The position numbers were made by a program, and so were the translations under genes. Shown one piece after another: positions 40,765 through 50,587 of a stretch of DNA of 64,000 nucleotides (its first letter is position 1; each line of letters begins with the position of its first letter). The DNA is from Gammaproteobacteria bacterium (GTDB taxonomy: Bacteria; Pseudomonadota; Gammaproteobacteria; Eutrophobiales; Eutrophobiaceae). The stretch covers positions 434,001 to 498,000 of the forward strand of contig SCUJ01000006.1 of assembly GCA_004297165.1 (NCBI GenBank), in the 5' to 3' direction. The notes beneath the pieces were generated by a model, which saw only the letters and a program-made list of their open reading frames with translations, was not told the DNA's origin and did no database searches.

Positions 40765-42075
40765 GTGGTAAGCAACCTCGATAGCCTGATAGAGGCATCC
40801 CCCGATCCCCAGACCACAGCGTTCAGGTTTGAACGTCTGTCCGAAGATCGGGAGATCATGAATAGTATCGTGAGACTTCCTCAGGAATTACTTGCCAGTT
40901 TCATTAAAATTATCAGTATCTCGAAGTTCTTGTTCCACTTTATCTGCCGCCATCCGGATGCCATCGATCAGTTGGGAGTCCGGTACGTGGGCGATGGAAA
41001 TTCGCTGGCAAAGATTGTCAGTCTGGACGAGTTGAGAATACACAAGTATTACGAACTATTCAAAATCACCTGGATGGATCTCGCCGGGGCCTGTAAATAC
41101 CAGGAAATTCTGCACGCACTTAGCGATTTGGCTGTAACAATTACGCAAAAGACCCTGGAACTTTGTACCAGAATGGAACATCGTGAAATCGTCACCAAGT
41201 CGATGACAGTGATGGCATTGGGTAAACTCGGCGCTTGTGAGCTGAATTACAGCTCCGATATCGACTTGATCTTCGTGACGGTCAACCCGGAAGATTCCCC
41301 GGATGATTACCAAGTCTTGCAGGGTTTGCTTATTGATGCCCTGCGATCCATGAATCGGGCCCTGGAGCAAAAGACCGCGGAAGGCTTTTTATATCGCGTC
41401 GATATGAAGCTCAGACCTTGGGGGCGCAGCGGTCCCCTGGTAATGGCTATTGACGACACGGAGAATTATTACGCGGCCAGTTCCGAGCCCTGGGAGCGCT
41501 TTGCCTGGCTGCGCGCCCGCCCCATAGCCGGGTCCGTAGATCTTGCCGCGGATTTATTGACCCGTCTGCATCCTTTCGTATTCAAACGATCCCTGGGCAG
41601 TGATGACCTGCAACATTTTGTGGAGATAAAGGACAACATGAGCAAGGCGCGGCGCCGACAGGGACATTGGAACGTGAAGGTCGGCAGGGGCGGAATCAGG
41701 GACGTAGAATTCTTTATTCAAATCCTGCAACTCGTCAATGCGGGCAGGCATGCGGTTTTGCAAACCACCAGCACCTTGACTGCCTTGTTGGGACTGCGCG
41801 CCTGCGGTCTGATCAGCGTCGAGGAGGAACATGAGCTGCACGAGAGTTACATATTCTTGCGCCGATTGGAAAACCGCTTGCAGATGTTTGAGGAAAACCA
41901 GACCCATGACCTACCGGATGAACGGAACCGGCGTCTGATATTGGCCCGATCGCTCACACGCAGCGCCACGAACATGGATAACGACCAAATTTTAAATGAG
42001 TTTGAAGAAGAATTAATCGCGCACCAGTCCATCGCCGCCAAATATTTCGAACGGGTACTCCCCGCGAAAGATTGA
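40765..42075 (+). CDS. glnE: GlnE adenylyl-removing half (split by an in-frame TGA)
   Basis: 436 residues matching the N-terminal half of GlnE, the enzyme that adenylylates and de-adenylylates glutamine synthetase. The nucleotidyltransferase signature is MALGKLGACELNYSSDIDLIF with Asp165/Asp167. Then come RVDMKLRPWGRSGPLV, LHPFVFKR, GRGGIRDVEFFIQI and ENRLQMFEENQTHDLP. It starts at GTG 40765, with an upstream stop at 40753 ruling out a longer form. The frame is closed by TGA 42073-42075; after one TTT codon the second half starts at ATG 42079 in the same frame. Joined, the two give about 874 residues, near a whole GlnE. It may be a true fission, a nonsense mutation or a sequencing error. Confidence 0.88.
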   Translation: MVSNLDSLIEASPDPQTTAFRFERLSEDREIMNSIVRLPQELLASFIKIISISKFLFHFICRHPDAIDQLGVRYVGDGNSLAKIVSLDELRIHKYYELFKITWMDLAGACKYQEILHALSDLAVTITQKTLELCTRMEHREIVTKSMTVMALGKLGACELNYSSDIDLIFVTVNPEDSPDDYQVLQGLLIDALRSMNRALEQKTAEGFLYRVDMKLRPWGRSGPLVMAIDDTENYYAASSEPWERFAWLRARPIAGSVDLAADLLTRLHPFVFKRSLGSDDLQHFVEIKDNMSKARRRQGHWNVKVGRGGIRDVEFFIQILQLVNAGRHAVLQTTSTLTALLGLRACGLISVEEEHELHESYIFLRRLENRLQMFEENQTHDLPDERNRRLILARSLTRSATNMDNDQILNEFEEELIAHQSIAAKYFERVLPAKD

Positions 42076-42078
42076 TTT

Positions 42079-43389
42079 ATGAACCAGCCGTTTACCCCAG
42101 AGATGGAACAAGCGATTACCGCAGCCTGGCACCTGGACTCGGCACGGGCCAGCCTCACCCGATGGCTGGAAGTGCGGAGAAAGGAACAATGGGGCGAAAT
42201 TCCCGCCTCCATGTCGTTGCTGGTAAAGCTCTTCGGCGCCAGTTGGTACTTTACCCGATACCTGTTCTTCCGCGGTCCGAAAGGCGCAGAATTGGTCGAT
42301 CACGCACTTGCGGAGAATTTCTCGTCCGATCGTTTGAGGACTCGTCTGGCGCTTGCATTACAGGAACCGGACCCCGAACAAGGATTCGAGCGGTTGCGTC
42401 TGTTGAAGAATGAAATCATGCTGCAAATCCTGCTCGTCCATCTTAATGGCAGGCTGGATCAGGAACAGACGGAGGGACACCTGACCATGCTCGCCGATCT
42501 TACTCTGGAAATGGCTCTCCAAATATCGGGGTTGCATGAGGTCGCCGGTTGTCGTCTGGCCGTGCTTGGCATGGGCCGTATGGCCGGTTATGAAATGACC
42601 TTCGGCTCGGATCTCGATCTCATTTTTTTATTTGAGGCGGAGACGGATGAGATCGTTGCCGCTACCTCGCGCAAGGTCCGATTGTTGCTCAGACATCTCG
42701 CGGTGGCATCCTCAGCCGGCTTGTTGTACGAGGTGGACTTGCGCCTGCGCCCCCATGGTACGGCGGGTGCCTTGCTGACCGCCAACCGGGCATTCCTCGA
42801 ATACCACCGGGCGGAAAAGGAGATCTGGGAACGGCAGATGATGACCCGTTGCCGTTGTGTGTATGACGAACGCCACCTTGGTCGGGACACCCTGGCACTG
42901 GTACTGCCCCATATCTATGCGAGTTATGATGCGGAAGATTTACGTCGGGAAATCGCCGCCATGCGCCAGAGGGTGTTAACTGAAAAAGGAAGTCCGAGAA
43001 ACAAGCTCGATATCAAGCGCGGCAAGGGCGGCATCATGGATATCGATTTTCTAACTCATTACCTCCAACTTAAACATGGCGCCGAGGTGACTGGTCTCAG
43101 GACTTGTAGCACCCGTCATGCCTTGCGGGTATTGGCTGAGTCACGCATGCTTGCGCCGGAAACGGTGGTGACACTCTTGCAGGCCTACGCTTTTCTGAAG
43201 TCGGTCGAATCCTGTGTCCGGATTTTTGACATGAAACCCATCAGTACCATCCCAGCCGATCATCGTGAAAATGTCGCCGCGGCCATGGCCACCGGCTTCG
43301 GCCGGGATACCGAGGCGTTCATGGAGAATTATCTTGCCGTCACCAGGGAAGTCAGAAGCGAATTCGAGATAGTCTTCGCGGAGCGCTAG
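42079..43389 (+). CDS. glnE: GlnE adenylyl-transferring half (split)
   Basis: 436 residues matching the C-terminal half of GlnE. The signature is VLGMGRMAGYEMTFGSDLDLIF with Asp178/Asp180, followed by YEVDLRLRPHGTAGALL, WERQMMTRCR, KLDIKRGKGGIMDIDFLTHY and an ENYLAVTREVRSEFE end. It lies in the same frame as the first half and is separated from it only by TGA TTT, so termination and re-initiation at ATG 42079 is possible. No Shine-Dalgarno sequence of its own is evident. Both catalytic signatures survive, which argues against old decay. It ends 13 bases before the convergent aas gene. Confidence 0.88.
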   Translation: MNQPFTPEMEQAITAAWHLDSARASLTRWLEVRRKEQWGEIPASMSLLVKLFGASWYFTRYLFFRGPKGAELVDHALAENFSSDRLRTRLALALQEPDPEQGFERLRLLKNEIMLQILLVHLNGRLDQEQTEGHLTMLADLTLEMALQISGLHEVAGCRLAVLGMGRMAGYEMTFGSDLDLIFLFEAETDEIVAATSRKVRLLLRHLAVASSAGLLYEVDLRLRPHGTAGALLTANRAFLEYHRAEKEIWERQMMTRCRCVYDERHLGRDTLALVLPHIYASYDAEDLRREIAAMRQRVLTEKGSPRNKLDIKRGKGGIMDIDFLTHYLQLKHGAEVTGLRTCSTRHALRVLAESRMLAPETVVTLLQAYAFLKSVESCVRIFDMKPISTIPADHRENVAAAMATGFGRDTEAFMENYLAVTREVRSEFEIVFAER

Positions 43390-43402
43390 TTACTCTCTTC
43401 TT

Positions 43403-45667
43403 TCAGAGCCCATCCTGTCTTGTTGCGTGACCTCCCGCCGCCGCTTCCTCATGCCCGGGCTTTCTGAGCAATCCGCCGAATTTCGCCAGCCAACCGTGCC
43501 CATCCAAATCTTCAGCGCTCACCAGTTCGGCGAGCCTGATGTAATTGATCTTGCCAGTCCCCAGGATCGGCAGTTCTTCCATGATGAGCACATGCTTCGG
43601 GATCGAGAGTTCACTGTGGTGCAGTCGGCGCGCCGCATCTTGAAGCTGTTTACGATCGGCCTGCCGATAGTCGGTAACCAGTATTATTATTTCCCCCTTC
43701 TTTTCATCCGGCAGGTTTATCGCCGCGTGATTGAATCCAGGCCAGGTTTGCATCGCCAATTCTTCGACGACAGTCAGCGAAACCATTTCTCCGCCCAGTT
43801 TGGCAAAGCGCCGCGCCCGGCCCTGGATATGGATATACCCCTCAGCATCAATATCGGCGATATCGCCTGTGTCATGCCAGCCGATTCCGCGACTCGTCTG
43901 CGGAGGGACAATCTTTCCAGGTGAATCCGGGAGCAGGTAGCCCAACATAATATTGGGACCTTGAACCACGAGTCGGCCTCCCGACTGAATGCCAGCCACG
44001 GGTTCGAGGTAGTACTTGATCCCGGGGAGGATCCTGCCCACCGAACCCGGTTTATGCATTATGGGCGTATTTACGGACAATACCGGGCTCGTTTCTGTGA
44101 CGCCATAGCCTTCCAGGATCCTGATGCCGAATTTTTCCATCCACAAATGGAGGGTATCTTCGCGAAGTTTTTCCGCCCCGGCGACGGTAAAGCGCAAGGA
44201 TCTGAAGTCATAGGGATGGGCGTGGTGCGCATAGCCCTTGAAGAAAGTGCTCGTGCCGAAGAGTATCGTTGCTTCAATTTCATAAATCAGCTCGGGGATG
44301 ATCCGGTAATGCAAGGGGGTTGGATAGATGAATACCTTGCTGCCGCCAAGCAATGGCATCAATGTGCCGGCATTCAACCCGAAGGAATGGAACAGAGGCA
44401 GACAGGTAAACACCGTATCTGAGGGGCTGAAATTGATATGACAGCGAACCTGGGCATAGTTGGCGAGAATATTGCGATGACTCAAAACCACGCCCTTCGG
44501 CGAGCCTTCCGAACCGGAGGTGAAGAGGATCACCGCCGGGCTATCCGGGTTCCGCAACTTAACCGGTCGCCTGCGGAGCCAGCGAGGGCAGTGAGTCAGC
44601 GCCAATCCAGCGAGTTTATCCGCGAGTGTTAATTGACCGCGCAGGTCCTCCAGGTAAACCAGACGTATTTGCGTATTCAGTCCCACCGCGAGTTTCTCCA
44701 ACCCGGCGCTTTCAATGAAGCGTTTCGAAGTGTAGATAGTGTCGATCTTACCTGTGGCGCAGGCGGCGCCGAGGGCCTGGATGCCCGCCGTGTAATTAAG
44801 CATGGCGGGAATGCGTCCGAGATATTGCAACGCGAGGAAACAAACTACCGTGGCGTTGGTATTGGGCAGCAACAATCCAACATGCTCCCCATTCGCAGTA
44901 TCCTGTTTCAGCAAGCGGGATAAGGTGAATAGTCTTGTTAGAAGCTGCCGGTAGGAGAGCGGTTCCCGATTGAAATCCTCCAGGATTACGCTGTTACAAC
45001 CATACATTTCGCAAGCCTGAAGAAACGCGGTAAATAAATCCCGGCCGGTATCGAAGGCGGAATAATAAAGTTGATACATGATGTCCTGCATGGCCAAGGT
45101 GGCCGCGATCCGTCGTTCATGGCCGGTAAGATTTGGTGCAATGTCCAGGCGTTGAGGTGGCAGAACACGTATGTTGATCCGCGGAAACAGGATTACCCGG
45201 CCGAGTCCCTTCATGTATGAAAAGGGGCTGAGATGGGCGCCATCTATGACAATGGGCAGGACCAAGGCCCCGGCCTTGTCAGCGACAAGACCGGGCCCCT
45301 CGTAGATCTTCATCAGCGTTCCGGTTACTGTGATTCTCCCTTCGGGGAAGATGACGGCCTTTTTGTTTTGCCGCAACATCCTGACCATGGATTTCACGGA
45401 CAGTGGACTGTTCGTGTCCATTACAAAGAGATCGACAAAACGGAGGAAGAAACGAAATTGTTTTTTCTGGGCGATGCGTGTATTGATGGCGAAAGTGGGT
45501 GTTTCCGGCAACCAGGCATAAAGCAGGACGCCGTCCAGCAATGAACTGTGGTTGGCCACGATCAATACGCGATCGCCAGCCAGGTGGAAATTCTCCATGC
45601 CCTCGGCCCTGACCCGATATAAAAGACGGAGCAGGCAACGAAGAGAGAATTTCAGGAGGCGGATCAT
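43403..45667 (-). CDS. aas: Bifunctional acyltransferase / acyl-ACP synthetase (Aas-like)
   Basis: 754 residues. The N-terminal 1-acylglycerophosphate-type acyltransferase has NHSSLLDGVLLYAWLP with the H(x4)D catalytic pair and FPEGRITVTG. The C-terminal AMP-binding enzyme has PAVILFTSGSEGSPKGVVLSH, then GYGVTETSPVLSVN and GRARRFAKLGGEMVSL. This is the layout of E. coli Aas (about 719 residues), which re-acylates lysophospholipid. The partner transporter LplT is not adjacent. It overlaps mltD by 4 bases on the same strand. Confidence 0.9.
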   Translation of the reverse strand: MIRLLKFSLRCLLRLLYRVRAEGMENFHLAGDRVLIVANHSSLLDGVLLYAWLPETPTFAINTRIAQKKQFRFFLRFVDLFVMDTNSPLSVKSMVRMLRQNKKAVIFPEGRITVTGTLMKIYEGPGLVADKAGALVLPIVIDGAHLSPFSYMKGLGRVILFPRINIRVLPPQRLDIAPNLTGHERRIAATLAMQDIMYQLYYSAFDTGRDLFTAFLQACEMYGCNSVILEDFNREPLSYRQLLTRLFTLSRLLKQDTANGEHVGLLLPNTNATVVCFLALQYLGRIPAMLNYTAGIQALGAACATGKIDTIYTSKRFIESAGLEKLAVGLNTQIRLVYLEDLRGQLTLADKLAGLALTHCPRWLRRRPVKLRNPDSPAVILFTSGSEGSPKGVVLSHRNILANYAQVRCHINFSPSDTVFTCLPLFHSFGLNAGTLMPLLGGSKVFIYPTPLHYRIIPELIYEIEATILFGTSTFFKGYAHHAHPYDFRSLRFTVAGAEKLREDTLHLWMEKFGIRILEGYGVTETSPVLSVNTPIMHKPGSVGRILPGIKYYLEPVAGIQSGGRLVVQGPNIMLGYLLPDSPGKIVPPQTSRGIGWHDTGDIADIDAEGYIHIQGRARRFAKLGGEMVSLTVVEELAMQTWPGFNHAAINLPDEKKGEIIILVTDYRQADRKQLQDAARRLHHSELSIPKHVLIMEELPILGTGKINYIRLAELVSAEDLDGHGWLAKFGGLLRKPGHEEAAAGGHATRQDGL

Positions 45668-47565
45668 GCTTCCTGGGTATACAGGATCAATTTCTGTCCA
45701 GGGTGAATCCGGTTATTCTCGTTAAGATTGTTCCATTTACGCAGCAGGGCAACGGTAATGCCGAAGCGTTTCGAGATATTCCACAACGAATCGCCCTTTT
45801 TTACGATGTAATTCACGGCTGCGGATTGATCAATAACCGCATCAGGCTGAACGTTGGCCTCGGTGGATGAGAGATTTACGGCATAGAAATAGTCCGGTGC
45901 GGCAGGGGCCTGCAAACTGATTACCTGTCCAGGTTGCAATTTGGTATTTTTGGTTAGCGCATTCCAACTGGCGAGTTTGGACACGGTGGTATTGTTTCTT
46001 CGGGCGATCAGCCAGAGGGAGTCGCCTGGCCGTACGGTATAGGAAGTCGCAGTAACGTTTTCGACAGGCGTTGATGCAGTGGCTGACGACAGGGTTCGAC
46101 CTGGGTTCGGAGGTAAGGAGTTCTTGGGTTGTTGTTTCTCGATCCCCAGTTTGAGTTTCTGCCCCTGCCTCAGCACAGTGCTCGAGTTGATGCCATTCCA
46201 GGAGGTCAATTGGGCAATGGTCACCCCATATTTCCGGCCGATGTCCCAGAGTGTGTCTCCCTGACGGACGGTATGAACAGTCCCCAGACCCGCAGGCGAT
46301 TCCCCTGTATCCGAGGAGAACCCTCTTCCTGCCAGGCTGAGGGTATAGTGGGATTGAGGTTGCTGCGCCAGGGGGATCAACAGGCTGCCTCCTTCAGGTA
46401 TCAAATTGTCATGCAAGTTGTTTACCTGTTGCAGGGCAGCTATTGTCGTCTTGTAATTTGTGGCGATCTGACCCAGCGTCTCGCCCTTTTTAACGATGTG
46501 TCTGTCCCAGCGCATCCGTTCGCCGTCGGACAGGGTTGCGAGTTTATCCTGAAAATTTTTCTCGACTTCCAGAGCTACGAGGATGCGGTGCGGTCCTTCA
46601 GGATCGGTCGCCCATTGATTAAACCCCGGGTTCAACAAATAAAGTTCATCCATGCTCATGTCCGCAAGTTCGGCCGCCATGGCCAGGTCTATCTGCGAGC
46701 CTGTTTCAACAATACCGAAATATGGCGTATCGGGTATCGGTTGCCACTTTATGCCGTACTTTTCCGGATTGGCGAGGATCTCCGCTATAGCGAGCAGACT
46801 GGGGACATAGCCTTGGGTTTCCCGGTGCAGGCGCAACGACCAGAAATCCGTGCGTTTGCCAGACTGGCGGTTGCGATCCACGGCCCTCGCCACATTGCGC
46901 TCACCGGTGTTGTAGGCAGCCAGTGTAAGCAACCAGTCGCCGCCGAATTCTTTGTTTAATTTTTCCAGATAATCAAGTGCCGCCCTGGTACCATCGATGA
47001 TGTCCCGGCGACCATCAAACCACCAGTTTTGCTTTAACCCGTAGCGCTTGCCAGTGGCTGGAATGAATTGCCATATCCCGGAGGCGCGACTGGGTGAGTA
47101 AGCGAAGGGGTTATAGGCGCTCTCCACTACCGGCAGTAACGCCAGATCGAGAGGCATCTTTCTTTTGGCCAGTTCAGTGGTGATGTAGTAGAGATATAAT
47201 GTCGCGCGTCCGGTCACCCTGTCCAGGTATTCCTGATTTTTGCTATACCAGCGGATCTTTTCTTGAACGACACGGTCTTCGATATGGCGGTTGAATACCA
47301 GGCTGTCCCGGACCCGATTCCATAAGTTACCGTATTTTTGCACCTTGGCGTCATTGTTTAGCGTTAGCTGAAGATCGGAAGTTACCTCGGGTTTCTGTTG
47401 TGTCCTGTAAGGACCGAAGAGCCCTTGGTTCCTTTTTTGCACCATACGTGTATGTGGATTATCGACGCCAATCCCCGAAGAACGCAGACGTTCCGAATCG
47501 CACGCGGTAAGCAGCAACCCGATGAAGAGTAAGATGGTGATTCTATGCATGACTGTTATTTTCAT
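45664..47565 (-). CDS. mltD: Membrane-bound lytic transglycosylase MltD with LysM repeats
   Basis: About 633 residues, a lipoprotein with lipobox GLLLTAC after ILLFI. The transglycosylase domain (about residues 90-320) has LPVVESAYNPFAYS with the catalytic Glu, ASGIWQFIPATGKRYGL and LLTLAAYNTGERNV. Four LysM repeats follow (KGETLGQIA, QGDTLWDIG, PGDSLWLIA, KGDSLWNIS), two more than E. coli MltD. It cleaves glycan strands of peptidoglycan. The start is uncertain; 47565 is used, while 47550 and 47610 are open. The gloB-mltD neighbourhood is conserved. Confidence 0.93.
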   Translation of the reverse strand: MKITVMHRITILLFIGLLLTACDSERLRSSGIGVDNPHTRMVQKRNQGLFGPYRTQQKPEVTSDLQLTLNNDAKVQKYGNLWNRVRDSLVFNRHIEDRVVQEKIRWYSKNQEYLDRVTGRATLYLYYITTELAKRKMPLDLALLPVVESAYNPFAYSPSRASGIWQFIPATGKRYGLKQNWWFDGRRDIIDGTRAALDYLEKLNKEFGGDWLLTLAAYNTGERNVARAVDRNRQSGKRTDFWSLRLHRETQGYVPSLLAIAEILANPEKYGIKWQPIPDTPYFGIVETGSQIDLAMAAELADMSMDELYLLNPGFNQWATDPEGPHRILVALEVEKNFQDKLATLSDGERMRWDRHIVKKGETLGQIATNYKTTIAALQQVNNLHDNLIPEGGSLLIPLAQQPQSHYTLSLAGRGFSSDTGESPAGLGTVHTVRQGDTLWDIGRKYGVTIAQLTSWNGINSSTVLRQGQKLKLGIEKQQPKNSLPPNPGRTLSSATASTPVENVTATSYTVRPGDSLWLIARRNNTTVSKLASWNALTKNTKLQPGQVISLQAPAAPDYFYAVNLSSTEANVQPDAVIDQSAAVNYIVKKGDSLWNISKRFGITVALLRKWNNLNENNRIHPGQKLILYTQEA

Positions 47566-47646
47566 ATGCAAATGATGGGTTAAGTGAAACAACGCGTTCC
47601 CTTCGGTCATGAGCCGAAGAGGCCATTTGTTCGACTAAAATCATAT

Positions 47647-48417
47647 TCAGAAAGAATCCTTCCATTTACGGATCGTCGCGAGTACTTCCACCGCGTTTTC
47701 GAGGGCATATCCGGCATGGCGGCTGGCTGCCGCTCTTACCGAATGTTGATCGGTCCGGAGAAATGGATTTGTAAGTTTTTCTTCTCCAAGCGTAGCGGGG
47801 ACAGTCGGGCGGTCTTCTTTTCGCAGTCTGTCACAGACACCGAGACGGTATGTAATGGCCGGGTTATCCGGTTCAACTATCTTGGCGAATGCCAGGTTCG
47901 ACAAAGTGTATTCGTGAGCGCAGTAGATCATGGTCGAATTCGGTAATTTTTTAATTTTCTCCAGAGAATCATGGAGTTGCTCGGGTGTACCTTCGAAGAG
48001 TCTCCCGCATCCCGCGGTAAACAAGGTATCTCCGGTAAACGCAGCGCCTGCGCCATTATAGGCGAGTGCGCCTAGCGTGTGTCCTGGGACCTCCAGAACA
48101 GAAAATCTGACCCCGATGCCTTCCAGGTACACTGCATCCCCTTCGTGTAACGGTTTGGTGATTGCAGGGATATCCTCATTCGCCGGTCCGTACACGGGGA
48201 CCGTATAATTTTCCAACAGCCCGGCAATCCCTCCGACATGATCTTGATGATGATGCGTAACCAGGATAGCTATGGGTTGCAGCCCCTGTTCATATAATCG
48301 CTCCAGTACTGGGACTGCCTCACCCGGGTCCACGACCGCCACACGGTTGTTTTCAGAGTTGCCAATCAACCAGATATAGTTATCCCTGAATGCCTTGACA
48401 GGTCTGACTTCAATCAT
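47647..48417 (-). CDS. gloB: Hydroxyacylglutathione hydrolase (glyoxalase II)
   Basis: 256 residues of the metallo-beta-lactamase fold. The metal site THHHQDHVGG is near residue 53, the second His is in LEVPGHTLGALAY, and FTGDTLFTAGCGRLFEG carries the bridging Asp. YCAHEYTLSNLAFA and the C-terminal substrate-binding FLRTDQHSVRAAA match glyoxalase II. It hydrolyses S-lactoylglutathione. It is upstream of mltD on the same strand and divergent from the yafS-like gene across 161 bases. Confidence 0.97.
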   Translation of the reverse strand: MIEVRPVKAFRDNYIWLIGNSENNRVAVVDPGEAVPVLERLYEQGLQPIAILVTHHHQDHVGGIAGLLENYTVPVYGPANEDIPAITKPLHEGDAVYLEGIGVRFSVLEVPGHTLGALAYNGAGAAFTGDTLFTAGCGRLFEGTPEQLHDSLEKIKKLPNSTMIYCAHEYTLSNLAFAKIVEPDNPAITYRLGVCDRLRKEDRPTVPATLGEEKLTNPFLRTDQHSVRAAASRHAGYALENAVEVLATIRKWKDSF

Positions 48418-48578
48418 GGGCCCCCCGAATCTGGCCGTTTACTATAAAAGCATTGAGGTTTGATGGCAATGATAAATGCCATAAGGCACAGATAATTCTC
48501 AGGATTATGGCGGATGCATGCGCATGAGATCATAATGCGTTGGTTGAACTATAGGGTAATATACGACGTTAAATAAGG

Positions 48579-49355
48579 ATGGAAATCAAAAGTCTAATGC
48601 ACGACATCCGCTCGCGACGATTGTTCAACGAATGGTATGAATCACCCTTGGGCGCGGAACTGATGCGCATGGAGAAAGAAGTCACGGATCGTGCGGTTGC
48701 CAATCTGTTCGGGTATTACATTATTCAATTGGGTTGTCTGGGCCATGGGACGTTCATGCAAAACACCCGCATTGCCACGCGGATGACGGTCTATCTTGAA
48801 CAGGACATCGAGGCGCCAGGGGAGGGTAGTTTCGTTTGCGCAGGTGACGCCCTTGCGGTTGCCTCCGACAGCATTGACACCGTAGTATTACCGCATATCC
48901 TTGAATATACGAACAATCCACATGGGATTTTACGTGAAACAGAGCGGGTGTTGATTGGCGATGGCCATCTCATCATTATTGGTTTCAATCCCTGGAGTTT
49001 GTGGGGCATGGCGAGGTTCATGCTGGCTTGGCGGGATATGCCCCCCTGGTCAGGCAAATTTTACGGACTCATGCGCATCAAGGACTGGTTGACCCTGCTG
49101 GGCTTCGAGGTGTTGGCCACGGAACGGATATTCTTCAGGCCGCCATTGCAAAAACAAAGAGTTATGAAACTTCTCTCGTTTCTGGAGAAGCTCGGTAAAT
49201 ACTGCTGGTCATGGTTCGGCGGCATCTACATCATCACAGCCAGGAAACGCGTGTTCCCCGTGAATCCCATAAAGCTCAACTGGCTGGAGAAGCGCCGCTT
49301 GATAGCCTCAGGCTTGGTAAGACCGAGCATGCATATACAGGATGGAAGCCATTGA
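48579..49355 (+). CDS. yafS: YafS-like SAM-dependent methyltransferase
   Basis: 258 residues. The SAM-binding region is degenerate: [13 protein letters not shown] near residue 50, and [25 protein letters not shown] carries the acidic turn. The C-terminal part has GFNPWSLWG and [10 protein letters not shown]. Its place between gloB and rnhA-dnaQ is the same as yafS in E. coli, and that is the main ground for the name. The substrate is unknown. Its stop overlaps the rnhA start (TTGA). Confidence 0.8.
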   Translation: MEIKSLMHDIRSRRLFNEWYESPLGAELMRMEKEVTDRAVANLFGYYIIQLGCLGHGTFMQNTRIATRMTVYLEQDIEAPGEGSFVCAGDALAVASDSIDTVVLPHILEYTNNPHGILRETERVLIGDGHLIIIGFNPWSLWGMARFMLAWRDMPPWSGKFYGLMRIKDWLTLLGFEVLATERIFFRPPLQKQRVMKLLSFLEKLGKYCWSWFGGIYIITARKRVFPVNPIKLNWLEKRRLIASGLVRPSMHIQDGSH

Positions 49356-49816
49356 AAACTGAATTGGTCAAGATACATACAGATGGCGCATGCCGCGGCA
49401 ACCCGGGGCCCGGGGGATGGGGTGTGTTATTGGAATATAAGGGGGTTCGAAAGGAGCTTTATGGATCGGAAGCGGATTCCACCAACAACCGAATGGAACT
49501 GATGGCCGCTATCCGGGCCCTGGAATCCCTTAAACGACCATGCCGTGTTCAACTCACCACCGATTCCGTCTATGTGAAGAAAGGGATCACAGACTGGCTC
49601 GGCAACTGGAAAAGGAAGGGCTGGAAGACCGCGGCTGGCAAGCCGGTCAAAAATCTCGATTTATGGCAACGACTGGATTCGGTAAGCGCTAGGCATGAGG
49701 TTGACTGGCATTGGGTCAAGGGACACGATGGCGACCCCGGTAACGAACATGCCGATTCCCTCGCCAATCGCGCGATCGATGAGTTGAAGAGACAAAACCA
49801 CAGCAAGGCATCTTGA
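49352..49816 (+). CDS. rnhA: Ribonuclease HI
   Basis: About 154 residues. [19 protein letters not shown] opens the fold with the first catalytic Asp. [10 protein letters not shown] carries the Glu, [16 protein letters not shown] the second Asp, and [11 protein letters not shown] the last, so all four metal ligands are present. TTG 49352 is taken as the start because AGGATGGAAG is just upstream, the length then equals E. coli RNase HI (155), and it overlaps the yafS stop. It removes RNA from RNA-DNA hybrids. dnaQ follows after 19 bases. Confidence 0.95.
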   Translation: MKTELVKIHTDGACRGNPGPGGWGVLLEYKGVRKELYGSEADSTNNRMELMAAIRALESLKRPCRVQLTTDSVYVKKGITDWLGNWKRKGWKTAAGKPVKNLDLWQRLDSVSARHEVDWHWVKGHDGDPGNEHADSLANRAIDELKRQNHSKAS

Positions 49817-49835
49817 GGCGCTAAAACGCACCATC

Positions 49836-50564
49836 ATGAGACAGATAGTTCTTGATACTGAAACCACCGGCCTGGACGCCGCGCATGGGGATCGAATCAT
49901 TGAAGTTGGCGCCGTGGAACTGAAGGACCGGAAACTGACCGGCCAGACCTTCCATGTATATCTCAATCCCGAGCGCACCATAGAAGATGGCGCCTTCGAT
50001 GTCCACGGTATCAGCAACGAGTTCTTGGCGGACAAACCTCGCTTCGGAGAAATCGCCGCCGAGTTAATCCAGTTCGTACGGGGTGGTGAACTGATCATTC
50101 ACAATGCCCCATTCGATACCGGTTTCCTCAATGCCGAATTTGCCATTTTGGGCAAGCGATGGGGGAGGATCGAGGATTATTGCAACATCGTGGACAGCTT
50201 GAGGATCGCCAGGGATAAACATCCGGGCCAGAAAAACAGCCTGGACGCCCTGTGCAGCCGTTATTTGGTGGATAATTCAGGAAGGGAATACCACGGGGCC
50301 TTGTTGGACGCGAGAATTCTCGCGGAAGTCTACCTGGCGATGACGGGTGGACAAACCAGCCTCCTGTTACTGGATGAACCACTCCGTGGTGCTGCCGGCG
50401 GCGCTGAGAAAACCACCTGGTCCAGGAACGAACGCATGGCGCTGCGCATCATCCAGCCGAATGCAGCGGAACTGGAGTCGCATAACCGGAGCCTGTCCGT
50501 TATCGATAAAGCGAGCGGCGGAAAGTGCATCTGGCGCTCAGCCTTGCCAGATGCACCCAGTTGA
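49836..50564 (+). CDS. dnaQ: DNA polymerase III epsilon subunit (proofreading exonuclease)
   Basis: 242 residues. Exo I motif is VLDTETTGLDAAHGDRIIEVGAVE, Exo II HNAPFDTGFLNAEF, and Exo III YHGALLDARILAEVYLAM, with the DEDDh His in place. The C terminus after residue 190 is the polymerase-binding tail, without the E. coli sequence. It proofreads within the core polymerase. The rnhA-dnaQ pair is codirectional here, whereas in E. coli the two are divergent. Confidence 0.96.
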   Translation: MRQIVLDTETTGLDAAHGDRIIEVGAVELKDRKLTGQTFHVYLNPERTIEDGAFDVHGISNEFLADKPRFGEIAAELIQFVRGGELIIHNAPFDTGFLNAEFAILGKRWGRIEDYCNIVDSLRIARDKHPGQKNSLDALCSRYLVDNSGREYHGALLDARILAEVYLAMTGGQTSLLLLDEPLRGAAGGAEKTTWSRNERMALRIIQPNAAELESHNRSLSVIDKASGGKCIWRSALPDAPS

Positions 50565-50587
50565 CCGGTGCCCGGAAATTGGTTGGC

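Noticed and set aside
42073-42075. Selenocysteine at the TGA between the glnE halves
   Set aside because: No GlnE is known to use selenocysteine, there is no Cys at that point in the family and no SECIS-like stem follows. An ATG after one codon fits re-initiation better.
46129-46959. 276-codon plus-strand frame opposite mltD
   Set aside because: It covers the LysM and transglycosylase coding region and has no motif of its own.
49211-49351. N-terminal extension of RNase HI
   Set aside because: It lies inside the yafS-like gene. TTG 49352 gives the usual length with a good ribosome-binding site.
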